Source: Alphaproteobacteria bacterium
GTDB lineage: Bacteria; Pseudomonadota; Alphaproteobacteria; Micropepsales; Micropepsaceae
Assembly: GCA_017308375.1 (NCBI GenBank)
Contig: JAFKEW010000067.1
Span: forward strand, 1 to 53,180
Length of the DNA stretch: 53,180 nt
Direction: 5' to 3'
Positions 20,098 to 28,906 of this stretch are shown one piece after another. The position numbers were made by a program, and so were the translations under genes. The stretch's first letter is position 1. Each line of letters opens with the position of its first letter. The notes below the pieces were generated by a model that saw only the letters and a list, made by a program, of their open reading frames with translations, did not search any database and was not told the origin of the DNA.

Positions 20098-20171
20098 GAA
20101 AGCCCAATCCTCCGTCCGTTTCTATTAGCGATTCGCGACGCGATTGTCGAAAATTTCGACGGGGGACGCAC

Positions 20172-21095
20172 TTAGCGGCCGGCGAGCTTGCTCACCTCGT
20201 CGGAGAAATCGCCTTCCGCCTTCTCGATCCCCTCGCCCACCTGGAAACGGACGAAACCTTCGATCTCGACCGGGGCGCCGAAATCCTTGGACGCCTTCTC
20301 GAGGACCTTGGCAATCGAGGTCTCGCCATCGATCACGAAGACCTGCGAAAGCAGAACCGATTCCTCGTAGAACTTGCGCATCCGGCCTTCGATCATCTTT
20401 TCGATGACATTTTCCGGCTTGCCCGACTGACGCGCCAGTTCGCGCTGCACATTGCGCTCCCGCTCCACCACATCGGCGGGGAGATGGGCCACCGTCAGCG
20501 CAAGCGGCGCGGCGGCGGCCACATGCATGGCAAGCTGCTTGCCCAGCGCCTCCAGCTTGTCTTTCGGAGCCGAGGATTTCAGGCCGACCAGAACACCAAT
20601 CTTGCCCAGCTCCGGCGAGGCGGCATTGTGCACATAGGAGGAGACAACACCCGGCGACACCGCAATGGCCGCCACGCGGCGCACGCTCATATTCTCGCCG
20701 ATCCTGGCGACGAGCGCAGTCAACTGATCGGCGACATTGGCGCCGCCGTCCATCGGCTTTGCCAGCAACGCTTCAAGATCGCCACCCGCTTCGAGCCCAA
20801 GCTCGGCAGCGCGTTTCACAAAAGTCTTGAACTCATCATTTCGGGCGACGAAATCGGTTTCGGAATTAACCTCCACCAAAGCGCCCGCATTCGCACCGAC
20901 CGCCACGCCGACAAGACCTTCAGCAGCCACACGGCCGGCCTTTTTCGCGGCCTTCATCAGGCCCTTCTTGCGCAGCCAGTCGACCGCCTCTTCCAGATTG
21001 CCGCCGGTTTCGGTCAACGCGGCCTTGCAATCCATCATGCCCGCGCCCGTCTGGTCGCGCAGCTCTTTCACCATGCTTGCGGTGATATTCGCCAT
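20172..21095 (-). CDS. tsf: Elongation factor Ts
   Basis: EF-Ts exchanges GDP for GTP on EF-Tu. The UBA-like N-terminal domain starts MANITASMVKELRDQTGAGM and includes DCKAALTETGGNLEEAVDWL. The core carries the TDFVARNDEF signature with its Asp-Phe contact to EF-Tu. At 307 residues the length is normal. A strong AAGGAG site precedes ATG 21095. It follows rpsB by 20 bp and is surely cotranscribed with it. Confidence 0.98.
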   Translation of the reverse strand: MANITASMVKELRDQTGAGMMDCKAALTETGGNLEEAVDWLRKKGLMKAAKKAGRVAAEGLVGVAVGANAGALVEVNSETDFVARNDEFKTFVKRAAELGLEAGGDLEALLAKPMDGGANVADQLTALVARIGENMSVRRVAAIAVSPGVVSSYVHNAASPELGKIGVLVGLKSSAPKDKLEALGKQLAMHVAAAAPLALTVAHLPADVVERERNVQRELARQSGKPENVIEKMIEGRMRKFYEESVLLSQVFVIDGETSIAKVLEKASKDFGAPVEIEGFVRFQVGEGIEKAEGDFSDEVSKLAGR

Positions 21096-21115
21096 CTATC
21101 CTGCTCCTTCGCCTG

Positions 21116-21904
21116 TCAGGCAGAAGCCTGTTCGGCATTGACGCCTTCGGCCGCGGGAATCTCTTCGCCGGGAAGAACTTCCGCTTCGCCGGTGTCGAGC
21201 CCGGCAGCCACCTGGCTTTCAGACAGGCCGTCAATGATCGCGCGCGCCACCAGATCGCAATAAAGCGCCAGCGCACGGGCGGCATCGTCATTGCCCGGAA
21301 TGGGATGGGTGATGCCATCGGGATCGCAGTTCGAATCGAGGATCGCGGTCACGGGAATGCCGAGCTTGCGCGCTTCCGCCACCGCGATGGATTCCTTGTT
21401 CGTGTCGATCACGAACAGCATGTTGGGCAGGCCGCCCATTTCCTTGATGCCGCCGAGCGAGCGTTCGAGCTTGTCGCGCTCACGCAGGAGACCCAGCAAT
21501 TCTTTCTTCTTGAGACCCGAGCTTTGCGCCGAACCCAGCGTTTCCTCGATGCTGCGCATGCGCTTGATCGAGTGCGAAATCGTCTGCCAATTGGTCAGCG
21601 TGCCGCCGAGCCAACGGTGATTGACATAATACTGGGCGCAACGCCGGGCAGCAGCCGCCACCGGCTCCTGCGCCTGGCGCTTGGTGCCGACAAAGAGAAT
21701 ACGCCCGCCACCGGCCGCAACATCGCGCAGCGCGACAAGCGCCTGATGCAGCAGCGGCACCGTCTGGGTCAGGTCAATGATGTGGATGTCGTTGCGGGAG
21801 CCATAGATGAACGGCGCCATCTTGGGGTTCCAGCGCTGGGTCCGGTGGCCGAAATGGGCACCCGCTTCCAGCAATTGACGCATAGTGAAGTCTGGCAAAG
21901 CCAT
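21116..21904 (-). CDS. rpsB: 30S ribosomal protein S2
   Basis: S2 is a small-subunit protein needed for S1 binding and initiation. The start [20 protein letters not shown] is followed by [37 protein letters not shown] and the C-terminal nucleotide-exchange-like region [18 protein letters not shown]. At 262 residues it has a modest acidic C-terminal tail. ATG 21904 has an AAGGAG site 9 bp upstream; the frame extends to 22213, but the extra 103 residues are non-coding GC-rich leader. It heads the leftward translation and envelope gene block. Confidence 0.97.
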   Translation of the reverse strand: MALPDFTMRQLLEAGAHFGHRTQRWNPKMAPFIYGSRNDIHIIDLTQTVPLLHQALVALRDVAAGGGRILFVGTKRQAQEPVAAAARRCAQYYVNHRWLGGTLTNWQTISHSIKRMRSIEETLGSAQSSGLKKKELLGLLRERDKLERSLGGIKEMGGLPNMLFVIDTNKESIAVAEARKLGIPVTAILDSNCDPDGITHPIPGNDDAARALALYCDLVARAIIDGLSESQVAAGLDTGEAEVLPGEEIPAAEGVNAEQASA

Positions 21905-22045
21905 TGGAAAACGCTCCTTTTCCGGTTCAACCTGACGCGAGGAGATTACCCTTCTTGGCTGCGCCACGGCGGACGCTTCCAGGGCACCGGACGGGGACGG
22001 GGCAACACACCCCGCGAACCCACCCTCGCGTGCGGAATGGGCGGC

Positions 22046-22074
22046 GTTATAGGGGGCAGGCCGGGCCCGCGCAA
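22046..22074 (-). promoter_or_regulatory. Candidate rpsB-tsf promoter
   Basis: On the minus strand, TTGCGC (22069-22074) and TATAAC (22046-22051) are separated by exactly 17 bp. The start of transcription would be near 22039, leaving a leader of about 135 nt before the rpsB ATG. The 293-bp space from 21905 to 22197 holds nothing else I recognise besides this and the 5' leader of the divergent aminotransferase gene. Confidence 0.45.
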
Positions 22075-22197
22075 GCCGGGCGTTGCGGGGGCCAATATGA
22101 CCGGGCCGGGTCGGCACAGGGCCGCCATGCGCGGGGGGCCCTGTCGCGGCCGGGCGCAGGGGGCTAAGAACGCCGGGCGCCTTACAAGAGCACTGCC

Positions 22198-23391
22198 ATG
22201 CCACCTTCCCCAATCCGCCCGGCCATTGCCCAACTGGGGCCCAATGGCATCGGCCGGGTGGCCATGCTGGGCCTGGGGGACCCGGACATCATTCCCCTGT
22301 GGTTCGGCGAGAGCGACCTTGTCACCCCGGCCTTCATCCGTGAGGCGGCCAAACTGGCGCTGGATGAGGGCCGCACTTTCTATACCGGGGCGCGCGGCAT
22401 CCTGCCCCTGCGCGAGGCGATTGCCGCCTTTCATGCCCGCACTGCGGGCGCACGGATCGGCGTTGAGCGGATCACCGTGCCGGGGGCCGCGATGCTGGCG
22501 GTGGTGACGGCCCTGCAATGCGTGGTGGAGACGGGCGACAATATCGTGATCGTTTCCCCGGTGTGGCCGAACATTTTTCAGGCCGCCCGGATGACGGGTG
22601 CCGAAATCCGCTTTGCCCGGCTGGAGGAGGAGTGGCAGGCGAGCCCGCCGCGCTGGCGGCTGGACCTGAGCAAGCTGTTCAATGCCTGCGACCGCCGCAC
22701 CAGGGCGATTTTCATCGCCTCCCCTGGCAACCCCACCGGCTGGATCATGTCTGCCGCGGATCAGCGCGCGGTGCTGGAATTCGCCCGCGCTCGCGGCATC
22801 GCCATCATCAGCGACGAGGTCTACGGCACGCTGGTCTATGACGGCAGCGGCCATGCACCATCCTTCCTGCAGATTGCCGAGCCGGACGATGCGGTGTTCG
22901 TGATCAACTCCTTCTCCAAACCGTGGGCGATGACGGGATGGCGCATCGGCTGGCTGGTGCATCCGGCAACGCTGGACCAGCAGATGTATGTGATGAGCGC
23001 CGCAAACAACACCGGCGCCACGACGTTCGCACAATATGGCGCGCTGGCCGCCCTTTCGCCGCAGGGCGATACGTTTCGCGGCGAGATGCTGGCGCGCTGC
23101 CGCACAGGGCGCGACGTGGTGCAGCAGTTTCTGGATGGGCAGAACCGCCTGCGCTGGATCCGGCCCGAAGGCGCGTTCTATGGATTTCTGCAGGTTGAGG
23201 GCTTACGCGACAGCCTGACCTTCGCCAGCGCGCTTGTGCATGGCGCGCGCGTGGGCGTGGCACCGGGCTCGGCCTTCGGGCCGGCGGAAGACAAAGCTTC
23301 GGACGCGTGCGTTCGCATTTGTTTCGCGCAAGACCCGGAACGGCTGGAAGATGGATTGGCCCGGCTGGGTGAGGCGGTCAGACAACTCTGA
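22198..23391 (+). CDS. PLP-dependent aminotransferase, class I/II
   Basis: This is a fold-type I pyridoxal-phosphate aminotransferase of the aspartate/aromatic type; the substrate cannot be told from sequence. Motifs are ASPGNPTGW (contacts the PLP ring), the metal-free Asp in ISDEVYG, and the PLP-binding Lys in [17 protein letters not shown] phosphate-contact Arg and the C-terminal [19 protein letters not shown] region follow. Length is 397 residues, as usual. ATG 22198 is the first in frame; I see no strong ribosome site. It is divergent from rpsB and its stop lies 4 bp before the convergent dnaE stop. Confidence 0.9.
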   Translation: MPPSPIRPAIAQLGPNGIGRVAMLGLGDPDIIPLWFGESDLVTPAFIREAAKLALDEGRTFYTGARGILPLREAIAAFHARTAGARIGVERITVPGAAMLAVVTALQCVVETGDNIVIVSPVWPNIFQAARMTGAEIRFARLEEEWQASPPRWRLDLSKLFNACDRRTRAIFIASPGNPTGWIMSAADQRAVLEFARARGIAIISDEVYGTLVYDGSGHAPSFLQIAEPDDAVFVINSFSKPWAMTGWRIGWLVHPATLDQQMYVMSAANNTGATTFAQYGALAALSPQGDTFRGEMLARCRTGRDVVQQFLDGQNRLRWIRPEGAFYGFLQVEGLRDSLTFASALVHGARVGVAPGSAFGPAEDKASDACVRICFAQDPERLEDGLARLGEAVRQL

Positions 23392-23395
23392 TCGT

Positions 23396-26300
23396 TCACA
23401 CCGCCTCCACAGCCGAGACACCGGCAAGCGATTTGATCGCATGCCGATGGGCCGGTGTGATCTGAAGCTGTTTCGGCAGTTTGATTTCGATTTCCTGACC
23501 GCCGGAACCCGGAACGATCAGGGTAACGATCCCCTTGCCCGGTTGCCGTAACTGGGCGGCGATGGCGCCAAGCGGATCCGAACTCTCCAGATAGATTTTC
23601 AAACCTTCGCCCGCATCGGCAGCGGCGCTATCCAGGTCGGTGGCATTCAGGGCGCGCAATCGCACCTCCTCATCCTGCCAATCGACCGCGACCGCCATCA
23701 GCACGGACTTTCCCGGCTCCAGAAACTGACGCGATGCCGCCAGCACCTCCGAAAATACCATCACCTCGAACATGCCGGTGGGGTCGGACAGAGAGACAAA
23801 GGCATAAGGCTGTTCGCTGCGGCCGCGGCGCTCCTGCTTGCGGATGACGGTGCCCGCGACCAGCGCCCGGAAACCGGAGCGGCGCCGATCTTCGCAAAGG
23901 GCCGCGAAGTCGACCGCACCCAGCCGGCGCAACGCAGCTTTGTAGGCATCAAGCGGGTGGCCGGAGAGGTAAAAACCGATGGCGCTAAATTCCTCACTCA
24001 GTCTCTCGTGCGGAAGCCATTCCGCAACCGGTGCCAGACGGATTTCACCGGTTTCGACCGGCCCTTCGCCGAATAACGCAATCTGCCCGCTTTCGCGTTC
24101 ACGTGCGGCACGGGCACTGTCGCTCAATAGAAATTCCGCCGACTGAATCAGTTGATGACGGTTGGGATGCAGGGAATCGAACGCACCCGCACGAACGAGG
24201 CTTTCAAAGCAGCGCCGGTTGATCAGCTTGGGGTCCACCCGGCGCACGAAGTCCGAGATCGTGCGGAACGGACCGCCCGCATCCCGCTCCGCCATCACAT
24301 GCTCCATCGCCTGACGGCCGACGCCCTTCACCGCGCCAAGGGCATAGAAGATTTCCTTCTCCCCGGCATCGCAGGTGAAATCAGGGGCGGAACGATTGAT
24401 GTCAGGCGGCACGACGCGGATGCCGAGACGATGCGCCTCCTGCTTGAAGACATTGAGCCGGTCGGTGTTGCCGATATCGAGCGTCATCGAGGCGGCCAGA
24501 AACTCGACCGGATAATTCGCCTTCAGATAGGCGGTCTGATAGGCGACCTGGGCATAGGCCGCCGCATGACCCTTGTTGAAACCGTAACCGGCGAATTTTG
24601 CAGCCTGCTCGAAAATCTGTTCGGCGATGGAGGGAAGGATGTCATGCTCGCCTGCGCCCTTCATGAACAATTCGCGATGCTTCGCCATTTCGGACGGGAT
24701 TTTCTTGCCCATGGCACGGCGCAGGAGATCGGCCTGCCCGAGCGAGTAACCACCCAGTTCGCGGGCGATGCGCATCACGTCTTCCTGATAGGTCATCACC
24801 CCGAAGGTTTCCTTCAGGATCGGCTCCAGAGCAGGGTGGAGATATTCCGGCGCTTCCCGCCCGCGCTTGCAGGCGATGTATTTCGGAATCGAATCCATTG
24901 GGCCCGGGCGATAAAGCGCCACCAACGCCACCAGATCGTTGATATGGTCAGGCTGCATCTTGCGCATCAGATCGCGCATGCCCGCCCCTTCCAACTGGAA
25001 CACACCCACGCTTTCGCCATTAGACAGCATGGTGAAGGTGGCTTCGTCGGTGAAGTCGATCTTCTGGGTTTCCAGTGCGATGCCACGTTTCTTCAGAAGC
25101 GCTTCCGCCTTCGCGATAACCGTGAGGGTTTTCAGACCGAGAAAATCGAACTTCACCAGACCGGATTTTTCCGAATCCTCGTAATCGAACTGCGTCACCG
25201 GCATGTGGGCACGCGGATCGCGGTAAAGCGGCACCAGTTCATCGAGCGGACGGTCGCCGATCACCACACCCGCCGGATGGGTAGAGGTGTGGCGGTATAG
25301 CCCTTCGATCTTGGCGACGATGGAGAACAGGTTAGCGGCGGCGGGCTCCTCCTCCTGAATAGCCTGAAGACGTGGTTCGTTCGCCAGTGCATCGGCCATC
25401 GACACCGGATGGCCGGGCGGGTTCGGCACCATCTTGGCGATGCGGTCCACAAGGCCGAGCGGCATTTGCAAAACACGGCCGACATCGCGCACCGCCGCGC
25501 GCGCCTGTAGCGAACCGAGCGCCATGATATGGGCAACACGATCGGCGCCATATTTCTGCTGCACATAGCGCACCACTTCGTCGCGCCGTTCCTGGCAGAA
25601 ATCGATGTCGAAATCCGGCATCGAGACGCGCTCGGGATTGAGGAAACGCTCAAACAGCAGGCCGAAACGAATGGGATCGAGGTTGGTGATGTCGAGCGAC
25701 CACGCCACCAGCGACGTGGCGCCCGAGCCGCGCACGCCAACCGGAATGCCGTGGGCGCGGGTCCATTTCATGAAATCCGAAACGATCAAGAAGTAGCCCG
25801 GAAAATCCATCCGGGTAATGACGTCCAACTCGAACGCCAGCCGGTCGCGATAAACCTGTTCATCGGCGTAAAGCCCGTGCTCGCCCAACCGCCGCTTCAG
25901 CCCAGCTTCGGCCTGAACCTTCAATTCCTCTGCCGGCGACAGACCAGATTCCGGTTTGAACTGAGGCAGGATCGGCGCGCGCTTGTGCGGGCGGAAGGCA
26001 CAACGGCGGGCGATCTCGATCGTGTTGGCGACCGCCTCCGGCAGATCGGCGAACTTCGCCACCATCTCGGCCTGGGTCTTGAAGCGGTGTTCGCGCGTCA
26101 GCTTGCGCCGGTCCGTCTGCGAAACATAGGTACCGTCCGCAATGCACATCAGGGCATCGTGTGCCTCGTACATGTCGGCTCGGCCGAAATGCACATCATT
26201 GGTCGCAACCAGCGGCAGGCGATGGGTATAAGCGAGGTCGATCAGCCCCTCCTCCGCCGCGCGTTCGTCGGCGAGATCGTGCCGCTGCAGTTCGATATAG

Positions 26301-26818
26301 AGCCGGTCCCCGAAAATCGCAGCCAGCAGCTTCACGACATCTTCCGCCGCATCGAACCGGCCATCGGCGAGAAGCGCATTGACCGGGCCGCCGGGGCCGC
26401 CCGTCAGAGCAATCAAATCTTCGTTATAGGCCTTCAACACCTCCGGCCCGACGCAGGGCCAGTCGCCGGCCTGCGCATCGTGATAAGAGGCGCTGAGCAG
26501 CTTCATCAGATTGCGATAGCCGGTTTCTGTCTGGGCCAGCAGCGGCAGGCCCGGCGGTTTGGGGCGCGAGCCCAGCGCCGTCACCGGCAGAAGCTCGACA
26601 TTGAGGACCGTGCCCACAATGGGCTGCACGCCGGCCTTGGCCAGCGTCTCACTCAACTCAAACACCCCGAACAGATTGTTGGAATCGGCGACGGCGACGG
26701 CGGGCATCGCATTTTCCACCGCGAGCTTCGCAAGCTCGCCCGGGCGCACCGCACCTTCCAGCAGGGAATAGGCGCTTTTCACACGCAAATGGATAAATTC
26801 CGCCGGTTTACGCGCCAC
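23396..26818 (-). CDS. dnaE: DNA polymerase III alpha subunit (replicative, DnaE1)
   Basis: DnaE is the catalytic subunit of the replicative polymerase. The N-terminal PHP domain starts EFIHLRVKSAYSLLEGA and looks degenerate at the second metal position (Lys where His is usual). The polymerase palm has the PDFDIDF acidic motif and GVRGSGATSLVAW. FGVMTYQEDVMRIA and GYGFNKGHAAAYAQVAYQTAYL are typical of this family. A helix-hairpin-helix region and a C-terminal OB domain complete the protein. GTG 26818 is preceded by GGAGAAGGGTGGC, a good ribosome site; GTG 26839 is an alternative that adds seven residues. The protein has about 1140 residues. Directly upstream on the same strand is a 43-codon SOS-box gene. 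Confidence 0.97.
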   Translation of the reverse strand: MARKPAEFIHLRVKSAYSLLEGAVRPGELAKLAVENAMPAVAVADSNNLFGVFELSETLAKAGVQPIVGTVLNVELLPVTALGSRPKPPGLPLLAQTETGYRNLMKLLSASYHDAQAGDWPCVGPEVLKAYNEDLIALTGGPGGPVNALLADGRFDAAEDVVKLLAAIFGDRLYIELQRHDLADERAAEEGLIDLAYTHRLPLVATNDVHFGRADMYEAHDALMCIADGTYVSQTDRRKLTREHRFKTQAEMVAKFADLPEAVANTIEIARRCAFRPHKRAPILPQFKPESGLSPAEELKVQAEAGLKRRLGEHGLYADEQVYRDRLAFELDVITRMDFPGYFLIVSDFMKWTRAHGIPVGVRGSGATSLVAWSLDITNLDPIRFGLLFERFLNPERVSMPDFDIDFCQERRDEVVRYVQQKYGADRVAHIMALGSLQARAAVRDVGRVLQMPLGLVDRIAKMVPNPPGHPVSMADALANEPRLQAIQEEEPAAANLFSIVAKIEGLYRHTSTHPAGVVIGDRPLDELVPLYRDPRAHMPVTQFDYEDSEKSGLVKFDFLGLKTLTVIAKAEALLKKRGIALETQKIDFTDEATFTMLSNGESVGVFQLEGAGMRDLMRKMQPDHINDLVALVALYRPGPMDSIPKYIACKRGREAPEYLHPALEPILKETFGVMTYQEDVMRIARELGGYSLGQADLLRRAMGKKIPSEMAKHRELFMKGAGEHDILPSIAEQIFEQAAKFAGYGFNKGHAAAYAQVAYQTAYLKANYPVEFLAASMTLDIGNTDRLNVFKQEAHRLGIRVVPPDINRSAPDFTCDAGEKEIFYALGAVKGVGRQAMEHVMAERDAGGPFRTISDFVRRVDPKLINRRCFESLVRAGAFDSLHPNRHQLIQSAEFLLSDSARAARERESGQIALFGEGPVETGEIRLAPVAEWLPHERLSEEFSAIGFYLSGHPLDAYKAALRRLGAVDFAALCEDRRRSGFRALVAGTVIRKQERRGRSEQPYAFVSLSDPTGMFEVMVFSEVLAASRQFLEPGKSVLMAVAVDWQDEEVRLRALNATDLDSAAADAGEGLKIYLESSDPLGAIAAQLRQPGKGIVTLIVPGSGGQEIEIKLPKQLQITPAHRHAIKSLAGVSAVEAV

Positions 26819-26910
26819 GCCACCCTTCTCCGCTCCCACGCCCCGTCAGTATCGCCATGCAACAGCCGCACGAAACCGCCGGGGCCATGTCATCCACAGC
26901 TCCTTACCCG

Positions 26911-27042
26911 TCAGGCCAGTGTGATGATGGTGTGTACCGCGTCCGCCAGCACGAAAGACGAGACCAGGAAGGTGACGAGCATAAGACCCGCGGCAGCATC
27001 CTTGCCCCATTCCCGCGTCCAGCCGGTGATCCGCATATACAT
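26911..27042 (-). CDS. 43-aa SOS-regulated single-pass membrane protein (candidate SidA-like division inhibitor)
   Basis: This ORF has 43 codons and ends with TGA at 26911. It starts MYMRITGWTREWGKD, which carries three basic residues (R4, R10, K14), followed by a hydrophobic span (residues ~16-33, AAAGLMLVTFLVSSFVLA) and a short polar tail ending in TLA. The positive-inside rule places the N-terminus in the cytoplasm. GAGGGAG sits 7 bp before ATG 27042; a second ATG two codons on is possible. The promoter directly upstream is near-consensus and holds a perfect LexA operator between -35 and -10. The coding evidence is the combination of promoter, operator, ribosome site and TM topology. The best known analogue is SidA of Caulobacter, a 29-aa SOS-induced inner-membrane peptide acting on FtsW. 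From memory, unchecked, that gene also neighbours dnaE. Function here is inferred, not shown. Confidence 0.8.
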   Translation of the reverse strand: MYMRITGWTREWGKDAAAGLMLVTFLVSSFVLADAVHTIITLA

Positions 27043-27070
27043 GGTTTTCTCCCTCTTTCAGTGGACGCAG

Positions 27071-27098
27071 AATATATGTTCTATATTTGTTCTGTCAA
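27071..27098 (-). promoter_or_regulatory. LexA-controlled promoter: -35 TTGACA, -10 TATATT, SOS box in the spacer
   Basis: On the minus strand, TTGACA (27093-27098) and TATATT (27071-27076) are separated by 16 bp. The perfect operator GAAC-AAATATA-GAAC occupies 27078-27092, filling the spacer apart from one base, so bound LexA would directly block RNA polymerase. A TTGTTC/GAACAA inverted repeat brackets the -35 element. The start of transcription would fall near 27064, about 22 nt before the ATG of the 43-aa protein. Confidence 0.85.
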
Positions 27099-27127
27099 GA
27101 ACAAAACAAGATCATTCGGGCATACCG

Positions 27128-28204
27128 CTATCCGGCTCCGAACAGGACCGGCCCTGCCGGCAGAGTTCGCGGCGTGCCGGGACAGGCGCGATAGCTCCAC
27201 GCCACCACCCGGTCGAGATCACCCCCTAGAAATTCGCGGACTTTTGCGTTCACCGTGGCACGCGCGGCGGGATCAAACGCCTCCCCCGGCTTTTTGGCAT
27301 GCTGGCCGAAGAGCGGGCCCGACACGGTGGCCGCGATCTGCGCCGCGCCGAGCCCGAGGCCGAAAAAAGTATCCAGCCGCGCCAGCGCACCTTGGGGATC
27401 GGCCAGAAAGGTATCGCAATGGAGTGCGATGGCCCGGCCGCCCGCAGTCGCAGCGGCCTGACGAAACGCAGCCATCTGCATGTGCCAGGCCAGCGCCGCC
27501 AGTTCCATATCCGACATTTCGAAAATCTGCGCCCCGTTCCAGGGCAGTTGCTGCCCGATATCAGCCGCGACGGTGCCGAATAGACGGCGGGCATATTTGT
27601 GAAGCTGAACGCCGCCACGGGCGATGGCGATCAAAAACGCCGGCAGATCGGAATAGAGGAACAGGTGCCGGCCTTCGGTCTGGCCCAACGCATCCGTCAT
27701 CAGCGTATTGGCGAAATTGCTGGGCTTGACCAGAACCTTGCCGCCTGCCTGTTCACCGCGCGACAGAAGCCGGAAAATAGCCCGCGCCGTGCTTTGCGGA
27801 TTTCCGCTATGCGCCAAGGCCCCGGCGCGCTTGCCATCCCCCAGATGCACCAGCACCACAGGTTCGCACAGCGAGAGATTACGGCCCGGCATGTCCAGCG
27901 CGCGAGCCAGCAGGGTCGAGCAGCAGAACGACGAATGCCAGATGAAATTGAGCGCCGGCGGCGCAGCATCGGCACCAATACCGGACAGGATGGCAGATAA
28001 CGGAAGCGTCGTTTCGGGCAACCCGTCACGGCGCCAGCGATGATCCAGAAACGGCTGTGTGGCAAGCGTTGCGCGATCCGCATGCGTGAAGGTGACAGCC
28101 TGTTGCGAGAAATCGGCACCAACGGGAAACCACGCAAAGTCCTTCAGGACGGCTTCAGTCCTGTCATTGTCCGCGGACGTGTTGTGATCCGTCATGATTT
28201 CCAT
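27128..28204 (-). CDS. P-loop (sulfotransferase-like) protein of unknown function
   Basis: I do not recognise a named gene. The 358-residue protein has a Walker-A-like segment at about residues 90-105 (FIWHSSFCCSTLLARALDMP), reminiscent of the PAPS-binding P-loop of sulfotransferase-fold proteins. An LVKPSNFANTLM segment follows, as in the family's 3'-phosphate region, but I see no clear second PAPS motif. There is no signal peptide or membrane span. ATG 28204 begins 12 bp after the lolD stop, so it is likely cotranscribed with lolC-lolD; ATG 28195 is an alternative start. Function cannot be assigned beyond a nucleotide- or PAPS-binding guess. Confidence 0.75.
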   Translation of the reverse strand: MEIMTDHNTSADNDRTEAVLKDFAWFPVGADFSQQAVTFTHADRATLATQPFLDHRWRRDGLPETTLPLSAILSGIGADAAPPALNFIWHSSFCCSTLLARALDMPGRNLSLCEPVVLVHLGDGKRAGALAHSGNPQSTARAIFRLLSRGEQAGGKVLVKPSNFANTLMTDALGQTEGRHLFLYSDLPAFLIAIARGGVQLHKYARRLFGTVAADIGQQLPWNGAQIFEMSDMELAALAWHMQMAAFRQAAATAGGRAIALHCDTFLADPQGALARLDTFFGLGLGAAQIAATVSGPLFGQHAKKPGEAFDPAARATVNAKVREFLGGDLDRVVAWSYRACPGTPRTLPAGPVLFGAG

Positions 28205-28216
28205 CCCGGTGCGGGT

Positions 28217-28906
28217 TCAGCCTACCTCATTTGCAGATAACCGCCCCTTGTCGAGCAGGAGTGTGCGGTCCATCTGCACCGCGAGATCGGTGTTGTGGGT
28301 GGCGATGAGTGCGGCCACCCCCTCATTGCGCACCAGATCGAGCAACGCCGCGAACACACCGCCCGAGGTGCGGGTATCGAGATTGCCGGTGGGTTCGTCC
28401 GCCAACAGCACTTTCGGCTTGTTGGCAACGGCGCGCACGATCGCGACGCGCTGCTGCTCCCCACCCGACAATTGCGCGGGCCGGTGATCGAGCCGGGCAC
28501 CGAGGCTCATCTGTTCCAGCAGGCGTTTGGCATTGGCCTTAGCCTCCGCGCGCGATTTGCCGGCGATCAATTGCGGCATCATCACATTTTCCAGCGCATC
28601 GAATTCCGGCAACAGGTGATGGGCCTGATAGACGAAACCGATGGTATCGCGGCGGATGCGGGTGCGCGCGCCGTCCGGCAGGACGGATGCTGCCTGCCCG
28701 CCGATATGGACCGTGCCGCTGGACGGCGCCTCCAACAGCCCGGCGATGTGCAGCAGAGACGATTTCCCTGCACCGGAAGGGCCAACCAGCGCCACCAGTT
28801 CGCCCGGCATCAAGGTCAGGCTGACATCGCGGAATACTTCGAGGGTCCCCTCCCCCTCCTTATACAGGCGGGTGACACGATCGAGTTGAAGCGCCGCCTC
28901 ACTCAT
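28217..28906 (-). CDS. lolD: Lipoprotein-releasing ABC transporter ATPase LolD
   Basis: LolD powers release of lipoproteins from the inner membrane to LolA. Walker A is GPSGAGKSS, the Q-loop lies in [17 protein letters not shown], the signature is [14 protein letters not shown], Walker B is [12 protein letters not shown], and the switch His is in ATHNTDL. The start [15 protein letters not shown] at ATG 28906 gives 229 residues and overlaps the lolC stop by 8 bp. The 32 residues available upstream in frame belong to the lolC overlap and are not supported. Confidence 0.96.
   Translation of the reverse strand: MSEAALQLDRVTRLYKEGEGTLEVFRDVSLTLMPGELVALVGPSGAGKSSLLHIAGLLEAPSSGTVHIGGQAASVLPDGARTRIRRDTIGFVYQAHHLLPEFDALENVMMPQLIAGKSRAEAKANAKRLLEQMSLGARLDHRPAQLSGGEQQRVAIVRAVANKPKVLLADEPTGNLDTRTSGGVFAALLDLVRNEGVAALIATHNTDLAVQMDRTLLLDKGRLSANEVG

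Noticed and set aside
26857..27729. 290-codon plus-strand frame across the SOS promoter region
   Set aside because: Pro/Arg-rich, crosses the small SOS gene and the P-loop gene on the opposite strand, and has no recognisable domain.
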